Shown here piece by piece: positions 7,674 to 16,560 of a stretch of DNA of 41,996 bases (position 1 is the first letter of the stretch; every line of letters starts with the position of its first letter). The stretch comes from Bacillota bacterium (GTDB lineage Bacteria; Bacillota; Clostridia; Oscillospirales; Ethanoligenentaceae): NCBI GenBank assembly GCA_023391535.1, contig JAEWAU010000050.1, positions 1 through 41,996 of the forward strand. Direction: 5' to 3'. The position numbers were made by a program, and so were the translations under genes. Below the pieces are notes generated by a model, which was given only the letters and a program-made list of their open reading frames with translations, was not told where the DNA came from and did no database searches.

Positions 7674-9425
7674 ATGGGTAAAAAGATTATCTTCCGGTTT
7701 TTCAGGGAACATAAGTTTTCCTACATCGTGGGCATTCTGTTCATGCTGCTTTCCTCCTATATCCAGACGCTTTTTCCGAAGGTGCTTGGGAATACGGTGG
7801 ATATCCTCAAAAGCAGAAATTTTCGGCCGGGTGCGGTTACCGTCAATATTTTCTATATCCTGCTGATTGCGGCCGGCACCTTTTGCACCACCTACGTCTG
7901 GCGCAATCTGGTCATCGGCAACGCGCGGAAGCTGGAATGCCACCTGCGCGAGAAGCTGTTCGACCATTTCCAGATTCTTTCCCCCGAGTTTTACAGCCGC
8001 AGGAAAACCGGGGACCTGATCGCGTACGCCATCAACGATATCAACGCGGTGCGGATGACGTTCGGTCCGGCCACCTCCATGTCGGTAAACGGTGTCGTCG
8101 TTTGCGTCATTTCGATTTATTCCATGGCGAACGCCATCAACTGGAAACTCACACTGTTTTCGCTGCTGCCCATTCCGATTATGGTTGCCATCATGTTCAC
8201 GATCGGAAAAGCTGTTAAAAAGCGGTTCCGGCGGGTGCAGGAAACCTTTTCCGCTATTTCCGACCGCGTAAACGAAAACATCAACGGCATTCGCGTCATC
8301 AAAGCCTATGTGCAGGAAGACGGCGAAGTGGAAAAATTTCAAAAGCTGAACAATCAGATGGTGGACGCCAACCTGGGCATGGTGAGGATTTCGGCTTTTC
8401 TTTCTCCGCTCATCGAGCTGTGCTTCACGGTGAGCTTTGTGTTCAACCTCATCTGGGGCGGCGGTATGGTTTTGAAGGGCAGCATCTCGCTGGGCGATTT
8501 TGTTGCGTTCAACGGGTATCTGGCGATGATTCTGGCCCCCGTGCTTTCGATCGGGCAGGTAATCACCATCATCCAGAGAGGCATGGCGTCCCTGGGCAGG
8601 CTCAACGATATCTTGAGCGAACAACCCGCTATCCGGGACGAAGGCGAAACCGAACGCTTTCCGCAGGGCGCTTCCATCGAAATCCGGAACCTTTCCTTTA
8701 CCTATCCGGGAGCCGAAAAAGCGTCGCTGAGCGATATAAGCCTGAATGTTCCGGGCGGGCGGACGCTGGGCATCATCGGAAAGACGGGCTCGGGCAAAAG
8801 CACGCTGGTCAATCTGCTATTAAAAATGTACAACGTGCCGGACGAAACGATCCGGATCGGCGGGGCGGATATCAATGAATACCGGCTTGCCGCGCTGCGC
8901 GGCGGCTTCGGCCTCGTGCCGCAGGATAATTTTCTTTTCAGCGCCTCCATCGCGGAGAACATCCGTTTTTTCAAGGACGTCTATACCGACGAGCAGGTGG
9001 AACAGGCGGCACGCAACAGCTGCATCTACGAGAGTATCGCCGGCCTGCCGGGCGGTTTTGAAACGGTTTTGGGCGAGCGCGGCGTCAACCTTTCGGGCGG
9101 GCAGAAACAGCGCGTCTCCATTGCGCGCGCGCTTGTAAAGGACCCGGAAATTCTGGTGCTGGACGACGCGCTTTCGGCGGTGGATACGGTTACCGAATCG
9201 GAAATCCTTGCAAACCTCCGCAAAGTGCGGCAGAAGAAAACCACCGTCATAATCGCAAGCCGGATTTCGGCCGTTATGGAGGCCGACGAAATCATCGTGC
9301 TCGACGGGGGCAGGATCTGCGAGAGAGGCACGCACGGGCAGCTGCTTGCGGAAGGGGGCGTTTACAGTGAAATCTACAACTACCAGTTCGGCACGGACGG
9401 CGAAGCGGATTCCCGCGCCTCATAA
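7674..9425 (+). CDS. ABC exporter half-transporter, degenerate-site subunit
   Basis: 583 aa: a six-helix type-1 exporter membrane domain (about 1-330) fused to a nucleotide-binding domain (about 340-575). Walker A is GKTGSGKST near residue 370 and the signature is LSGGQ. Walker B reads LVLDDALSAVD, so the catalytic Glu is replaced by Asp, and the H-loop His is replaced by Ser (IIASRIS). This is the degenerate half of a heterodimeric multidrug or lipid/peptide exporter of the LmrCD/BmrCD/TM287-288 class. The ATG at 7674 follows AAAGGGACTTTGA. The reading frame overlaps that of the partner subunit, indicating translational coupling. The substrate cannot be predicted. Confidence 0.92.
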   Translation: MGKKIIFRFFREHKFSYIVGILFMLLSSYIQTLFPKVLGNTVDILKSRNFRPGAVTVNIFYILLIAAGTFCTTYVWRNLVIGNARKLECHLREKLFDHFQILSPEFYSRRKTGDLIAYAINDINAVRMTFGPATSMSVNGVVVCVISIYSMANAINWKLTLFSLLPIPIMVAIMFTIGKAVKKRFRRVQETFSAISDRVNENINGIRVIKAYVQEDGEVEKFQKLNNQMVDANLGMVRISAFLSPLIELCFTVSFVFNLIWGGGMVLKGSISLGDFVAFNGYLAMILAPVLSIGQVITIIQRGMASLGRLNDILSEQPAIRDEGETERFPQGASIEIRNLSFTYPGAEKASLSDISLNVPGGRTLGIIGKTGSGKSTLVNLLLKMYNVPDETIRIGGADINEYRLAALRGGFGLVPQDNFLFSASIAENIRFFKDVYTDEQVEQAARNSCIYESIAGLPGGFETVLGERGVNLSGGQKQRVSIARALVKDPEILVLDDALSAVDTVTESEILANLRKVRQKKTTVIIASRISAVMEADEIIVLDGGRICERGTHGQLLAEGGVYSEIYNYQFGTDGEADSRAS

Positions 9426-11181
9426 GGCGAAGACGTTCCGAAGGCTGCTGGCGCTGAATCTGCCGCATTGGAAACGGATTCTGCTCGCTTCGGCCTGCGT
9501 GCTGCTGGTAAACGGCGCCATGCTTGCAAAGCCCTATATTCTGAAGATCGTAATCGACGATTTTCTCACGCGGCACGCGGTGCAGCACGGGCTGTACTCG
9601 CTCACGGCGATGGGAATTATATATTTTGCCGTTGTGGCGCTCAGCGGCTTCTTCGGCATCGCGCAGGTGAACCTGATCAACAGGGCGGGGCAGGAGATCA
9701 TGCGCGGCCTGCGCAGCCGGGTCTTTCGGACCATCCAGCTTCTGCCGCTGCGGTATCTCGACAAAACGCAGTCCGGCAGCCTGATCACCCGCGCCACAAA
9801 CGACGTGGAAGCGCTCAGCGAGCTTTACACCGACGTGCTCCTCAGCCTCTTCCAGGATGTTTTTCTGATTCTCGGCATCATCGGCACGATGCTGATGCTG
9901 GACGTTCGGCTCACGCTGGTCTCATTCTGCGTGATTCCCGTGATGTTCACCGTCATTTTTCTGTTAAGGAAAAAAGTCAAGGAAAATTTCCGCAAAATGA
10001 AAAGCCTGATCGGCCATATCAACGGGTTTATGGCGGAAAACATCTCGGGAATGAAGCTGATCCAGCTCTTCCACGGAGAAAAGGAGAAAAAGAGCCAGTT
10101 CACAAAACTGAACGACGAATACTACAAGGTGACGTCCTTTCAGGTTTGGATGAACAGCTTTTTAAAACCGGCCGCGACCGTCTTTCAAAATCTGGCGGTC
10201 GCCATCCTCATCTGGTACGGCATGGGGAAGATCGCGGGCGGCACGCTGCAGATCGGCGTTCTCTACGCCTTTACAACGTATATCGCGCAGTTTTTTAACC
10301 CGATCTCAGATCTTGCCGACAACTATACCAACATCCAATCCGCCTTCGTTTCGGCGGACCGTATTTTTGAGCTGCTCGATCAGCAGGAAAACCTCGAGGA
10401 CCTCGACGAAGGCCTTCCCATGGAGCATATCGGCGGGGACATCGAGTTCCGGCATGTCTGGTTTTCGTATAACGACCGGGACTGGGTTTTGAAGGACGTA
10501 AGCTTCACCGTCCCCAAAGGGCATACGGCCGCTTTCGTGGGGCAGACGGGCGCCGGAAAAACCACCATCATCAGCCTTGTCAGCGGTTTTTATCCAATCC
10601 AGAAGGGCGAGATCCTGATCGACGGCGTCAACATCAACGCGATCAAAAAGCGGGACTTAAGAAAAAATATTGCCGTCGTTCTGCAGGACGTTTTCCTGTT
10701 TTCCGAAACGATCGCAAAGAACATCTCGCTCAACGACGACGTGGATGCGGCCCAAATCAGAAACGCCCTGAAGGTTTCCCATGCGGACGGCTTCGTCGAC
10801 CGTTTCCCCGGCAAAATGAACGAGCCGGTGATGGAAAGGGGCAATACGCTTTCCGCGGGCCAGCGCCAGCTGCTTTCCTTCGCGCGGGCCATCGCTCACG
10901 ATCCGTCGATCATCGTGCTCGACGAGGCCACCGCCAATATCGATACTAAAACCGAGGTGCTGATCCAGAAAGCCATTGCCGATATTGCCAAAAACCGCAC
11001 GACGCTGATTATCGCGCACCGGCTTTCCACAATACGCGACGCCGATCAGATCATCGTCCTGAAAAAGGGCGAGATCGTGGAAACGGGCAGCCACGCCGAG
11101 CTGATGGAAAAGAACGGTTATTATAAAAACATGGTGCTGGAAGGCGTAAACGAGAACGGCAAGCGGTGTTTATCGGCCTGA
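9367..11181 (+). CDS. ABC exporter half-transporter, canonical subunit
   Basis: 604 aa from the GTG at 9367, which follows GGAAGGGGG by eight bases; a TTG at 9346 is an alternative start. Either way the gene overlaps the end of the preceding subunit by 59-80 bp. It has six membrane helices (first near HWKRILLASACVLLV), then a nucleotide-binding domain with Walker A GQTGAGKTT, signature LSAGQ, Walker B IIVLDEATANIDT with the catalytic Glu, and an intact H-loop IIAHRLST. Its Walker site would pair with the partner's perfect LSGGQ to form the active ATP site, while the other site is degenerate. It works with the preceding gene as one exporter. Possible substrates include drugs, lipids or peptides. 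Confidence 0.92.
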   Translation: MKSTTTSSARTAKRIPAPHKAKTFRRLLALNLPHWKRILLASACVLLVNGAMLAKPYILKIVIDDFLTRHAVQHGLYSLTAMGIIYFAVVALSGFFGIAQVNLINRAGQEIMRGLRSRVFRTIQLLPLRYLDKTQSGSLITRATNDVEALSELYTDVLLSLFQDVFLILGIIGTMLMLDVRLTLVSFCVIPVMFTVIFLLRKKVKENFRKMKSLIGHINGFMAENISGMKLIQLFHGEKEKKSQFTKLNDEYYKVTSFQVWMNSFLKPAATVFQNLAVAILIWYGMGKIAGGTLQIGVLYAFTTYIAQFFNPISDLADNYTNIQSAFVSADRIFELLDQQENLEDLDEGLPMEHIGGDIEFRHVWFSYNDRDWVLKDVSFTVPKGHTAAFVGQTGAGKTTIISLVSGFYPIQKGEILIDGVNINAIKKRDLRKNIAVVLQDVFLFSETIAKNISLNDDVDAAQIRNALKVSHADGFVDRFPGKMNEPVMERGNTLSAGQRQLLSFARAIAHDPSIIVLDEATANIDTKTEVLIQKAIADIAKNRTTLIIAHRLSTIRDADQIIVLKKGEIVETGSHAELMEKNGYYKNMVLEGVNENGKRCLSA

Positions 11182-11185
11182 TTCG

Positions 11186-11214
11186 TTGCAAAGCCGGATA
11201 TGCGGTGTTATACT
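11186..11214 (+). promoter_or_regulatory. Promoter of Fe-S protein operon
   Basis: -35 TTGCAA (11186-11191), a 17-bp spacer and -10 TATACT (11209-11214). It begins five bases past the exporter stop codon. The predicted leader is about 180 nt and contains the tandem repeats at 11316-11401. Confidence 0.6.
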
Positions 11215-11315
11215 GGAGAAAATGCCGAATTATGCCCTGCCGGCCGTAATTTCGCAGCGCAAGGCTCCCCGCTTGCAGGGAGGCGGACAAAATCCGCTAT
11301 GCTGTTTCGTGAGCG

Positions 11316-11401
11316 GCGGGATAAGGGAGAACGGCGAGCGGGATAAAGACGAACGCCGAGCGGGATAAGGAGAACGGCGAACCGGATAAGGAGAACGGCA
11401 A
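11316..11401 (+). repeat. Four tandem 20-22 bp repeats ending at a start codon
   Basis: Units begin at 11316, 11338, 11360 and 11381. The consensus is GCGGGATAAGGAGAACGGCGA (split here as GCGGGATAAGG then AGAACGGCGA). Units 1, 3 and 4 carry a Shine-Dalgarno-like AAGGAGA or AAGGGAGA core; unit 2 is diverged (AAAGACGA). The last unit supplies the actual ribosome binding site, with AAGGAG eight bases before the ATG at 11402. Confidence 0.85.
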
Positions 11402-12103
11402 ATGGAAGGGATTCGCATCCCCAGCATCCGCATTTCGGATATCGACATGCAAAAATGCTACTTTAACCCCGGCTGCGCGCTGAACCTCTATAAGCCGGAA
11501 TCGGCTTCGAAAATCCTGGATATCCTGAATCGGTTTTTTGGCCCGGTAAAATATCACGATATTTGCTGCCGGCACGAGCCGCGGCTGCCACGCGGCTCCA
11601 CGATCATCAATAACTGCGCGGGGTGCGACAGAAGGTTCCGCTCTTTGTACGAGGGAATACAAACGATTTCCCTGTGGGAAGTGCTCGACAGCCTCGAAAA
11701 TCTGCCCCTGCCGAGTTACGCGGGGCTCACGGTTTCCGTGCACGATTCCTGTTCTTTCCGCCCCAAACCGCAGGTGCATGCGGCGGTTCGGAGCCTTTTG
11801 CGGAAGATGGATATGCGAATCGTGGATTCTCCTTTCAGCGGAACAAGCTCGGTCTGCTGCGGCGACAACTTCTACCCCCGGCTTTCCATCGAAAAAGTTA
11901 CCGAGCTGCAGAAAAAGCGGGCCGCCCAGATGCCCTGCCCGGATGTGGTCGTCTACTGTGTTTCCTGTATCAAGTCCATGGCGATCGGAGGGAAAACGCC
12001 GCACCATATGGCGGATCTCGTTTTGCATGAGGCGACGGAACCGCAGGAAACGAGAATCGACGTGTACCACGAAGCGCTGGATCGCTATATCGAAAGGCAT
12101 TAG
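11402..12103 (+). CDS. CCG-domain (HdrB-like) Fe-S protein
   Basis: 233 aa. Two cysteine-rich CCG-type modules are visible. The first has PGC near residue 25, CC about 30 residues later, then CAGC. The second has a Cys in HDSC, then VCCGDN, then CVSC, close to the CX31-39CCX35-36CXXC pattern of heterodisulfide reductase subunit B and related proteins. In that family these cysteines bind an unusual [4Fe-4S] cluster or zinc and mediate thiol/disulfide or quinone redox chemistry. No membrane segment or signal peptide is seen. The start is set by AAGGAG in the last leader repeat. A QueG-like ferredoxin and a methyltransferase follow on the same strand at 105 and 27 bp spacing. The partner and substrate are unknown. 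Confidence 0.82.
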   Translation: MEGIRIPSIRISDIDMQKCYFNPGCALNLYKPESASKILDILNRFFGPVKYHDICCRHEPRLPRGSTIINNCAGCDRRFRSLYEGIQTISLWEVLDSLENLPLPSYAGLTVSVHDSCSFRPKPQVHAAVRSLLRKMDMRIVDSPFSGTSSVCCGDNFYPRLSIEKVTELQKKRAAQMPCPDVVVYCVSCIKSMAIGGKTPHHMADLVLHEATEPQETRIDVYHEALDRYIERH

Positions 12104-12208
12104 CCGGGTTTGCCTTTGCGCCCCGCTTTCTTCGCGCCGGGAACGATCCGGCTTTTTCGCTTCTGCCGTGCTTTCCGTGGATACCGAAATTTACAAGAGG
12201 TGATTTTT

Positions 12209-13165
12209 ATGTCTGCGGGCAGGAATCCCGCGGATGTTCTGGAAAAGGCCGGCTTTCGGACGAGAATCGTTCCGCCGTCCCTTGCCGACGAAACGGTGCG
12301 GGATATGGCCGCCCTGTTTGCATCCGGAACGCTTTCTCCGGATTTTGCCCGGCGGTACCGGCATAAGTTCCGGCCGGATTGGAAGGCGTCCTGCCCGGAC
12401 GCGCGGTCCGTTCTCGTTCTGGCCGTTCCGGCGCCGGAGGTGCTCCTCCGCTTCCCATACGGCGGCGCCGTTCGGGAAATGGCTGTTCCGCCGGGCTATG
12501 CCTACGCCGGGCTGGACGCCGCGGTGGCGCGTGCGGTAAAAGAGGCGTTTGAGGGCACGGGCTTTTACGCGCAGCCTCTGGAAGGCGTTCCGCTCAAGCT
12601 GCTTGCCGTTCGGAGCGGCCTGTGCCGCTATGGGCGCAACAATATCACCTATTGCGAGGGGCTTGGAAGCTACCACCAGCTGCACGGCATCGTAACCGAT
12701 ATGGAGCTTCCCTTTTCCGCACCCGGCGCGGGCGCCGCGCGCATGCCCGCGTGCGCGCACTGCAAAGCCTGCAGTAACGCCTGCCCCACCAAAGCCATCG
12801 ATCCCGACGCGCCCATCATCCATGCGCAGCGGTGCCTGACCTTTCTCAACGAAAATCCGGGCGATTTTCCCGCATGGCTCGACGAATCCTCCCATCACGC
12901 GATTGTGGGGTGCATGAAGTGCCAGCGGGCCTGCCCGCAGAACCGGGGCCGGCTGGTTTCGCTCACGGTGGACGCCGCGTTTGACGAACAGGACGTGGGG
13001 CCGCTTTTGGCAGGCGGCGCGTTCGGGGACCTTCCCGAAAAAACGCAGGCCGCGCTGCGCGCCTATAATCTGGATGAGTATTGGCCGCAGCTTTCGCGGA
13101 ATTTGAAGGCGCTGTTAAAAGCGGAAGCCCTTCGGAATTCGCATGAAACGGCGGAGCCTTGTTAA
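12209..13165 (+). CDS. QueG-like 4Fe-4S double-cluster protein
   Basis: 318 aa from the ATG at 12209, which follows AGAGGTGATTTTT. The middle region carries a variant of the epoxyqueuosine-reductase motif (SGLCRYGRNNITYCEGLGSY; QueG normally has a GLG..GKN form), followed by two ferredoxin clusters: CAHCKACSNACPTKAI near residue 190 and CMKCQRACPQN near residue 238. True QueG is a cobalamin-dependent reductase in tRNA queuosine synthesis. The altered Gly-to-Cys and Lys-to-Arg positions and the genomic context make this a paralogue of uncertain reaction rather than a confident QueG. No other queuosine gene is nearby. It sits between a CCG Fe-S protein and a SAM methyltransferase, suggesting a joint redox or methyl-transfer pathway. 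Confidence 0.83.
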   Translation: MSAGRNPADVLEKAGFRTRIVPPSLADETVRDMAALFASGTLSPDFARRYRHKFRPDWKASCPDARSVLVLAVPAPEVLLRFPYGGAVREMAVPPGYAYAGLDAAVARAVKEAFEGTGFYAQPLEGVPLKLLAVRSGLCRYGRNNITYCEGLGSYHQLHGIVTDMELPFSAPGAGAARMPACAHCKACSNACPTKAIDPDAPIIHAQRCLTFLNENPGDFPAWLDESSHHAIVGCMKCQRACPQNRGRLVSLTVDAAFDEQDVGPLLAGGAFGDLPEKTQAALRAYNLDEYWPQLSRNLKALLKAEALRNSHETAEPC

Positions 13166-13192
13166 GGGCTTGCTTGGGGGAGGAAAAAATTC

Positions 13193-13888
13193 ATGGATAA
13201 CGGAACCTCTCCGGCGGTGATCGAGCATTTCAACCGCGTGGCGCTGCTGCCGGATAACTGGGACCATAACCGGCAGTATCAGAACGGGATGCTGCGCAGA
13301 ATTCCGCAGAAAACCCCCGAATCGGGTTTGGAAATTGGCTGCGGCACCGGCGAGTTCTGCCGCAAACTCGCCCAAAGATGCCGGCGGGTCGTCGGAATCG
13401 ACGTAGCCCCGGGTATGATCGCCGAAGCGAAAAAGCGCAATGCGGCTCCGAATATCGAATACATAAACACGGATGCCGCCAGCTTTCTTACCGGGCGGGA
13501 GAACGAGTTCGACGTCATCACGAGCATCGCCGCGTTTCATCATATGGATATGGAACAGGCCCTTTTGCGGTGCGAAAGAGCCCTGAAAGGCGGCGGCGTT
13601 CTGGTGGTTCAGGATCTGTATCAGGAAAATACCCTGATTTTTAAGCTTCTTTCCCTTCTCGGCGCGGTTGTCAATCCGTTTTTCATGCTCGTCAAAAACG
13701 GGCGGCTGCGGGTGACGAAAGAGGAACGGCGCGTCTGGGCGGCCCATTCGCCGGACGACGTCTACGGCACGCTCGCGCAGATTCGCGCTCTCGCCGCGAA
13801 AACGTTGGGAACCGTTCAAATGAAGCGGCATATTTTCTGGCGCTATACGCTTGCGTATCAAAAACCGTCTCAACCGGAAAAGCCATAA
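13193..13888 (+). CDS. Class I SAM-dependent methyltransferase
   Basis: 231 aa. The SAM-binding motif I is LEIGCGTGEFCRKL near residue 45, and the acidic motif VVGIDVAPGMI follows. The region around ITSIAAFHHMD fits motif post-II of the Methyltransf_11/25 type. These enzymes transfer the SAM methyl group to small molecules such as quinones, lipids or thiols; the acceptor cannot be inferred here. The ATG at 13193 follows GGGGGAGGAAAAAATTC. It is 27 bp after the QueG-like gene and probably co-transcribed with it and the CCG protein. A weak hairpin (CGCCT, loop, AGGCG) follows the stop. Confidence 0.87.
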   Translation: MDNGTSPAVIEHFNRVALLPDNWDHNRQYQNGMLRRIPQKTPESGLEIGCGTGEFCRKLAQRCRRVVGIDVAPGMIAEAKKRNAAPNIEYINTDAASFLTGRENEFDVITSIAAFHHMDMEQALLRCERALKGGGVLVVQDLYQENTLIFKLLSLLGAVVNPFFMLVKNGRLRVTKEERRVWAAHSPDDVYGTLAQIRALAAKTLGTVQMKRHIFWRYTLAYQKPSQPEKP

Positions 13889-14003
13889 AGTCGCCTTTGT
13901 GAGGCGCTTTCCAAAACAGATCGGCAAATGCGGCAAAAAAGTTGCGCACTGTTTCGTAAAAGGGCAGCTGCGGGTGGGGAGAAGGGCGGAGCCGGATTAG
14001 AAA

Positions 14004-15257
14004 ATGAAACTGCAAGAATTGAAAATAAAAATGCGCTATCTGTTCCGAAGTCCTATTCGGGCCGATATACGAAAAGAGTGCCTGCAAAGCAAAGAATTCA
14101 AAAGCGATTTGCTTCTCCAGAACGTGCAAAGGGGAAAATTGCTGGCGGCCGTTGTAATCGGCATCGAGGTTATCTATATCCTGGTGGATATGATCTCCTG
14201 CTTTTTGAAAGTCAGCAAAACCTTTGCCTTTTATTCGTATCTGGAGATGTATCTCCTCATGATCGCGGTCAGCCTGATATTTCTGTATTTGGCCCATTGC
14301 TTTCGTCAAAGGGAAATCCGTGAAGATGTGATGCGGGCTTGCACCATCCTCTATCCGGTCTTTATCATGGCCTGGGGCGCGGGAATTTCTCTGATGGATC
14401 AGCGGCTGTACGGCCAGCTGATGACTTTCATGGTCAACATGATGGTGTGCTCCGTCATGTTTTTGGCGGATGCAAAAAAAATGAGCGTTCCTTACCTGGT
14501 ATCCACCCTGACGCTCGCCGCCGGCCTGCCGTTTTTTCAAAGCTCCGGCAATATTCTGGTCGGGCATTACGTGAATCTGTTTGTCTTTATTGCGATTTCC
14601 TGGACCGCCTCCAGGATACTGTACCGCAACTACTGCGACACCTACGTGATCAATAAGCTGCTCCAAAACGAGATGAGCGAAAACAGCGTGATTACGGAAA
14701 AGCTCGCAATTGCGAACGCGCAGCTCAAAAAGCTCGCGCTCAAAGACGAATTGACCGGAATTGCAAACCGCAGGGGCTTTCGCGAGTTCACCGACGCGGC
14801 CTTTCAACGCAATGCCGGTACGAAGCTGACGGTTTCCATTATTATGATCGATATCGATTATTTCAAGCAATATAACGACGCCAACGGGCATGAAAAAGGC
14901 GACATGGCGTTAATCGAGGTTGCGAGGCAGATTGCCTCCATGGTGGAGGACGCCGACCAGATCGCCGTCCGCTGGGGCGGCGAAGAGTTTGTTTACGCCG
15001 CTTTCCACAAGGACCGCGAAAGCATCGCCGCAGCTGCCGATGCGCTCAGGCTGAAAATAGCGGGCCTCAAAATACCCAACAGGAACGCCCGGACCGGCGA
15101 TTATATGACCATCAGCCTGGGCACCTGCACGGGGCCCGTTACGGACAGGAAAGCGGTCGTCCGGGTGCTCGGAACCGCGGACCGCGCGCTCTACCAGGCA
15201 AAAGAGAACGGGCGTAACTGCGTCAGCACCCTCGCCTATGAGGAATACCCGGCGTAA
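14004..15257 (+). CDS. Membrane diguanylate cyclase (GGDEF)
   Basis: 417 aa. The N-terminal half (about residues 45-210) holds around six hydrophobic segments without a recognisable sensor family. A short coiled linker leads to a GGDEF domain starting at LKDELTGIANRRGF (about residue 246), with MIDIDYFKQYND and the active-site motif RWGGEEF. It would make cyclic di-GMP from two GTP. The inhibitory I-site RxxD just before the active site is not intact: the matching position reads EDAD, so product feedback may be lost. It stands alone between the methyltransferase and the MFS gene. Because c-di-GMP commonly controls Tad pili and motility, a link to the Tad locus 20 kb away is possible but not shown. 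Confidence 0.9.
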   Translation: MKLQELKIKMRYLFRSPIRADIRKECLQSKEFKSDLLLQNVQRGKLLAAVVIGIEVIYILVDMISCFLKVSKTFAFYSYLEMYLLMIAVSLIFLYLAHCFRQREIREDVMRACTILYPVFIMAWGAGISLMDQRLYGQLMTFMVNMMVCSVMFLADAKKMSVPYLVSTLTLAAGLPFFQSSGNILVGHYVNLFVFIAISWTASRILYRNYCDTYVINKLLQNEMSENSVITEKLAIANAQLKKLALKDELTGIANRRGFREFTDAAFQRNAGTKLTVSIIMIDIDYFKQYNDANGHEKGDMALIEVARQIASMVEDADQIAVRWGGEEFVYAAFHKDRESIAAAADALRLKIAGLKIPNRNARTGDYMTISLGTCTGPVTDRKAVVRVLGTADRALYQAKENGRNCVSTLAYEEYPA

Positions 15258-15376
15258 AAAAGCGCCGCAGATACATATGGAGCGGCGGTGTGCAGATTTG
15301 CCGCATGTTTCCGCAATTTGAACGGAGGTTCGGTTCAGCCGGCCTCCGGAATTTTTCGGATTGCTTTGGAGAATTT

Positions 15377-16552
15377 ATGGTTTCACTTTTGCTTGCCATC
15401 CTGTACGTCGCGTTTATCAGCCTCGGCCTTCCCGATTCCCTCCTCGGCTCCGCGTGGCCCGTTATGAGCGGGCAGCTCGGCGTACCGCTTTCCTATGCCG
15501 GTATCGTCACTATGGTCATTGCCGGAGGCACGATCGTATCGAGCCTGATGTCGGACCGGCTGACCAGAAGGTTCGGCGCGGGGCTGGTAACCGCCGTCAG
15601 CGTCCTGATGACGGCGGTTGCGCTGTTCGGCTTCTCCATTTCCCGCTCCATGCTCTCCCTCTGCCTGTGGGCGGTTCCGTATGGGCTCGGCGCGGGCGCG
15701 GTTGATGCGGCCCTGAACAATTACGTCGCATTGCACTACGCTTCCCGGCACATGAGCTGGCTGCACTGCTTCTGGGGCGTCGGGGCGGCGATCAGCCCCT
15801 TTATCATGAGCGCGTGCCTTTCGGGCGGGTGGGGCTGGAGCAGCGGCTACCGAACGGTAGCCGGTATCCAGGTCGTACTGACCGCGGTTTTGTTTGCGAG
15901 CCTTCCGCTCTGGAAGAAAAACGCCGCCTCTCCCGGGAACGGCGAAGTGCGTCCGGCGGCGCTGAGCCTGCCGCAGGCTTTGAAAATCCGGGGAGTGCCG
16001 TTTGTTCTTCTCGCCTTTTTCGGCTACTGCGCGCTGGAATCGACTGCCGGGCTGTGGGCGAGCAGCTATCTCGTTCACTTCCGCGGAATCGATACGGAAA
16101 CCGCCGCGCGGTTTGCCTCGCTGTTTTACCTCGGCATCACCTTCGGGCGGTTTCTCTCCGGCTTTATCGCGGAAAAAGCCGGGGATAAACGGCTGATCCG
16201 CTTCGGAATCCTCACGATTCTGGCGGGCATCGTCCTGGTCGGGCTGCCTGTCCGCGTTAATCTGCTCGCCCTGCCGGGGCTTGTGGTAATCGGCTTCGGC
16301 TGCGCCCCGGTCTATCCCTCGCTGATTCACGCGACGCCTTCCAACTTCGGCAAGGAAAATTCCCAGTCGATCATCGGAATCCAGATGGCGAGCGCGTACA
16401 TCGGCAGCACGTTTATGCCACCGCTTTTCGGGCTGATTGAGGAGCATAGCGGCATGGGGGCGTATCCGTTTTATCTGTTGGCCTTCGCCGTTTTAATGCT
16501 CCTGATGTTCGAGCGGCTGTTCGGAGCCGTGGCAAAAAAGAGTGTTCCATAA
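15377..16552 (+). CDS. Major facilitator superfamily transporter
   Basis: 391 aa from the ATG at 15377 (preceded by TTGGAGAATTT); the open frame upstream to 15290 is not hydrophobic and I left it out. About twelve membrane segments are visible, beginning VSLLLAILYVAFISLGLPDSLLGSAWP, which resembles the N-terminus of FucP-type and other sugar or metabolite permeases in the MFS. The conserved loop 2-3 motif appears as DRLTRRFG. The long central loop is around residues 180-200. The substrate is unknown. It converges with the HxlR gene, whose stop codon is only 9 bp away, with no terminator between. Confidence 0.88.
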   Translation: MVSLLLAILYVAFISLGLPDSLLGSAWPVMSGQLGVPLSYAGIVTMVIAGGTIVSSLMSDRLTRRFGAGLVTAVSVLMTAVALFGFSISRSMLSLCLWAVPYGLGAGAVDAALNNYVALHYASRHMSWLHCFWGVGAAISPFIMSACLSGGWGWSSGYRTVAGIQVVLTAVLFASLPLWKKNAASPGNGEVRPAALSLPQALKIRGVPFVLLAFFGYCALESTAGLWASSYLVHFRGIDTETAARFASLFYLGITFGRFLSGFIAEKAGDKRLIRFGILTILAGIVLVGLPVRVNLLALPGLVVIGFGCAPVYPSLIHATPSNFGKENSQSIIGIQMASAYIGSTFMPPLFGLIEEHSGMGAYPFYLLAFAVLMLLMFERLFGAVAKKSVP

Positions 16553-16560
16553 ATCCCGCG

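Noticed and set aside
6555..8624. A 689-codon minus-strand frame opposite the LacI and ABC genes
   Set aside because: Composition is His/Arg/Asp-rich with no motif, and both plus-strand genes are clear. It is a shadow frame.
12209..13165. Naming the QueG-like gene queG
   Set aside because: The core active-site motif is altered and no queuosine gene is nearby, so the symbol would overstate the evidence.
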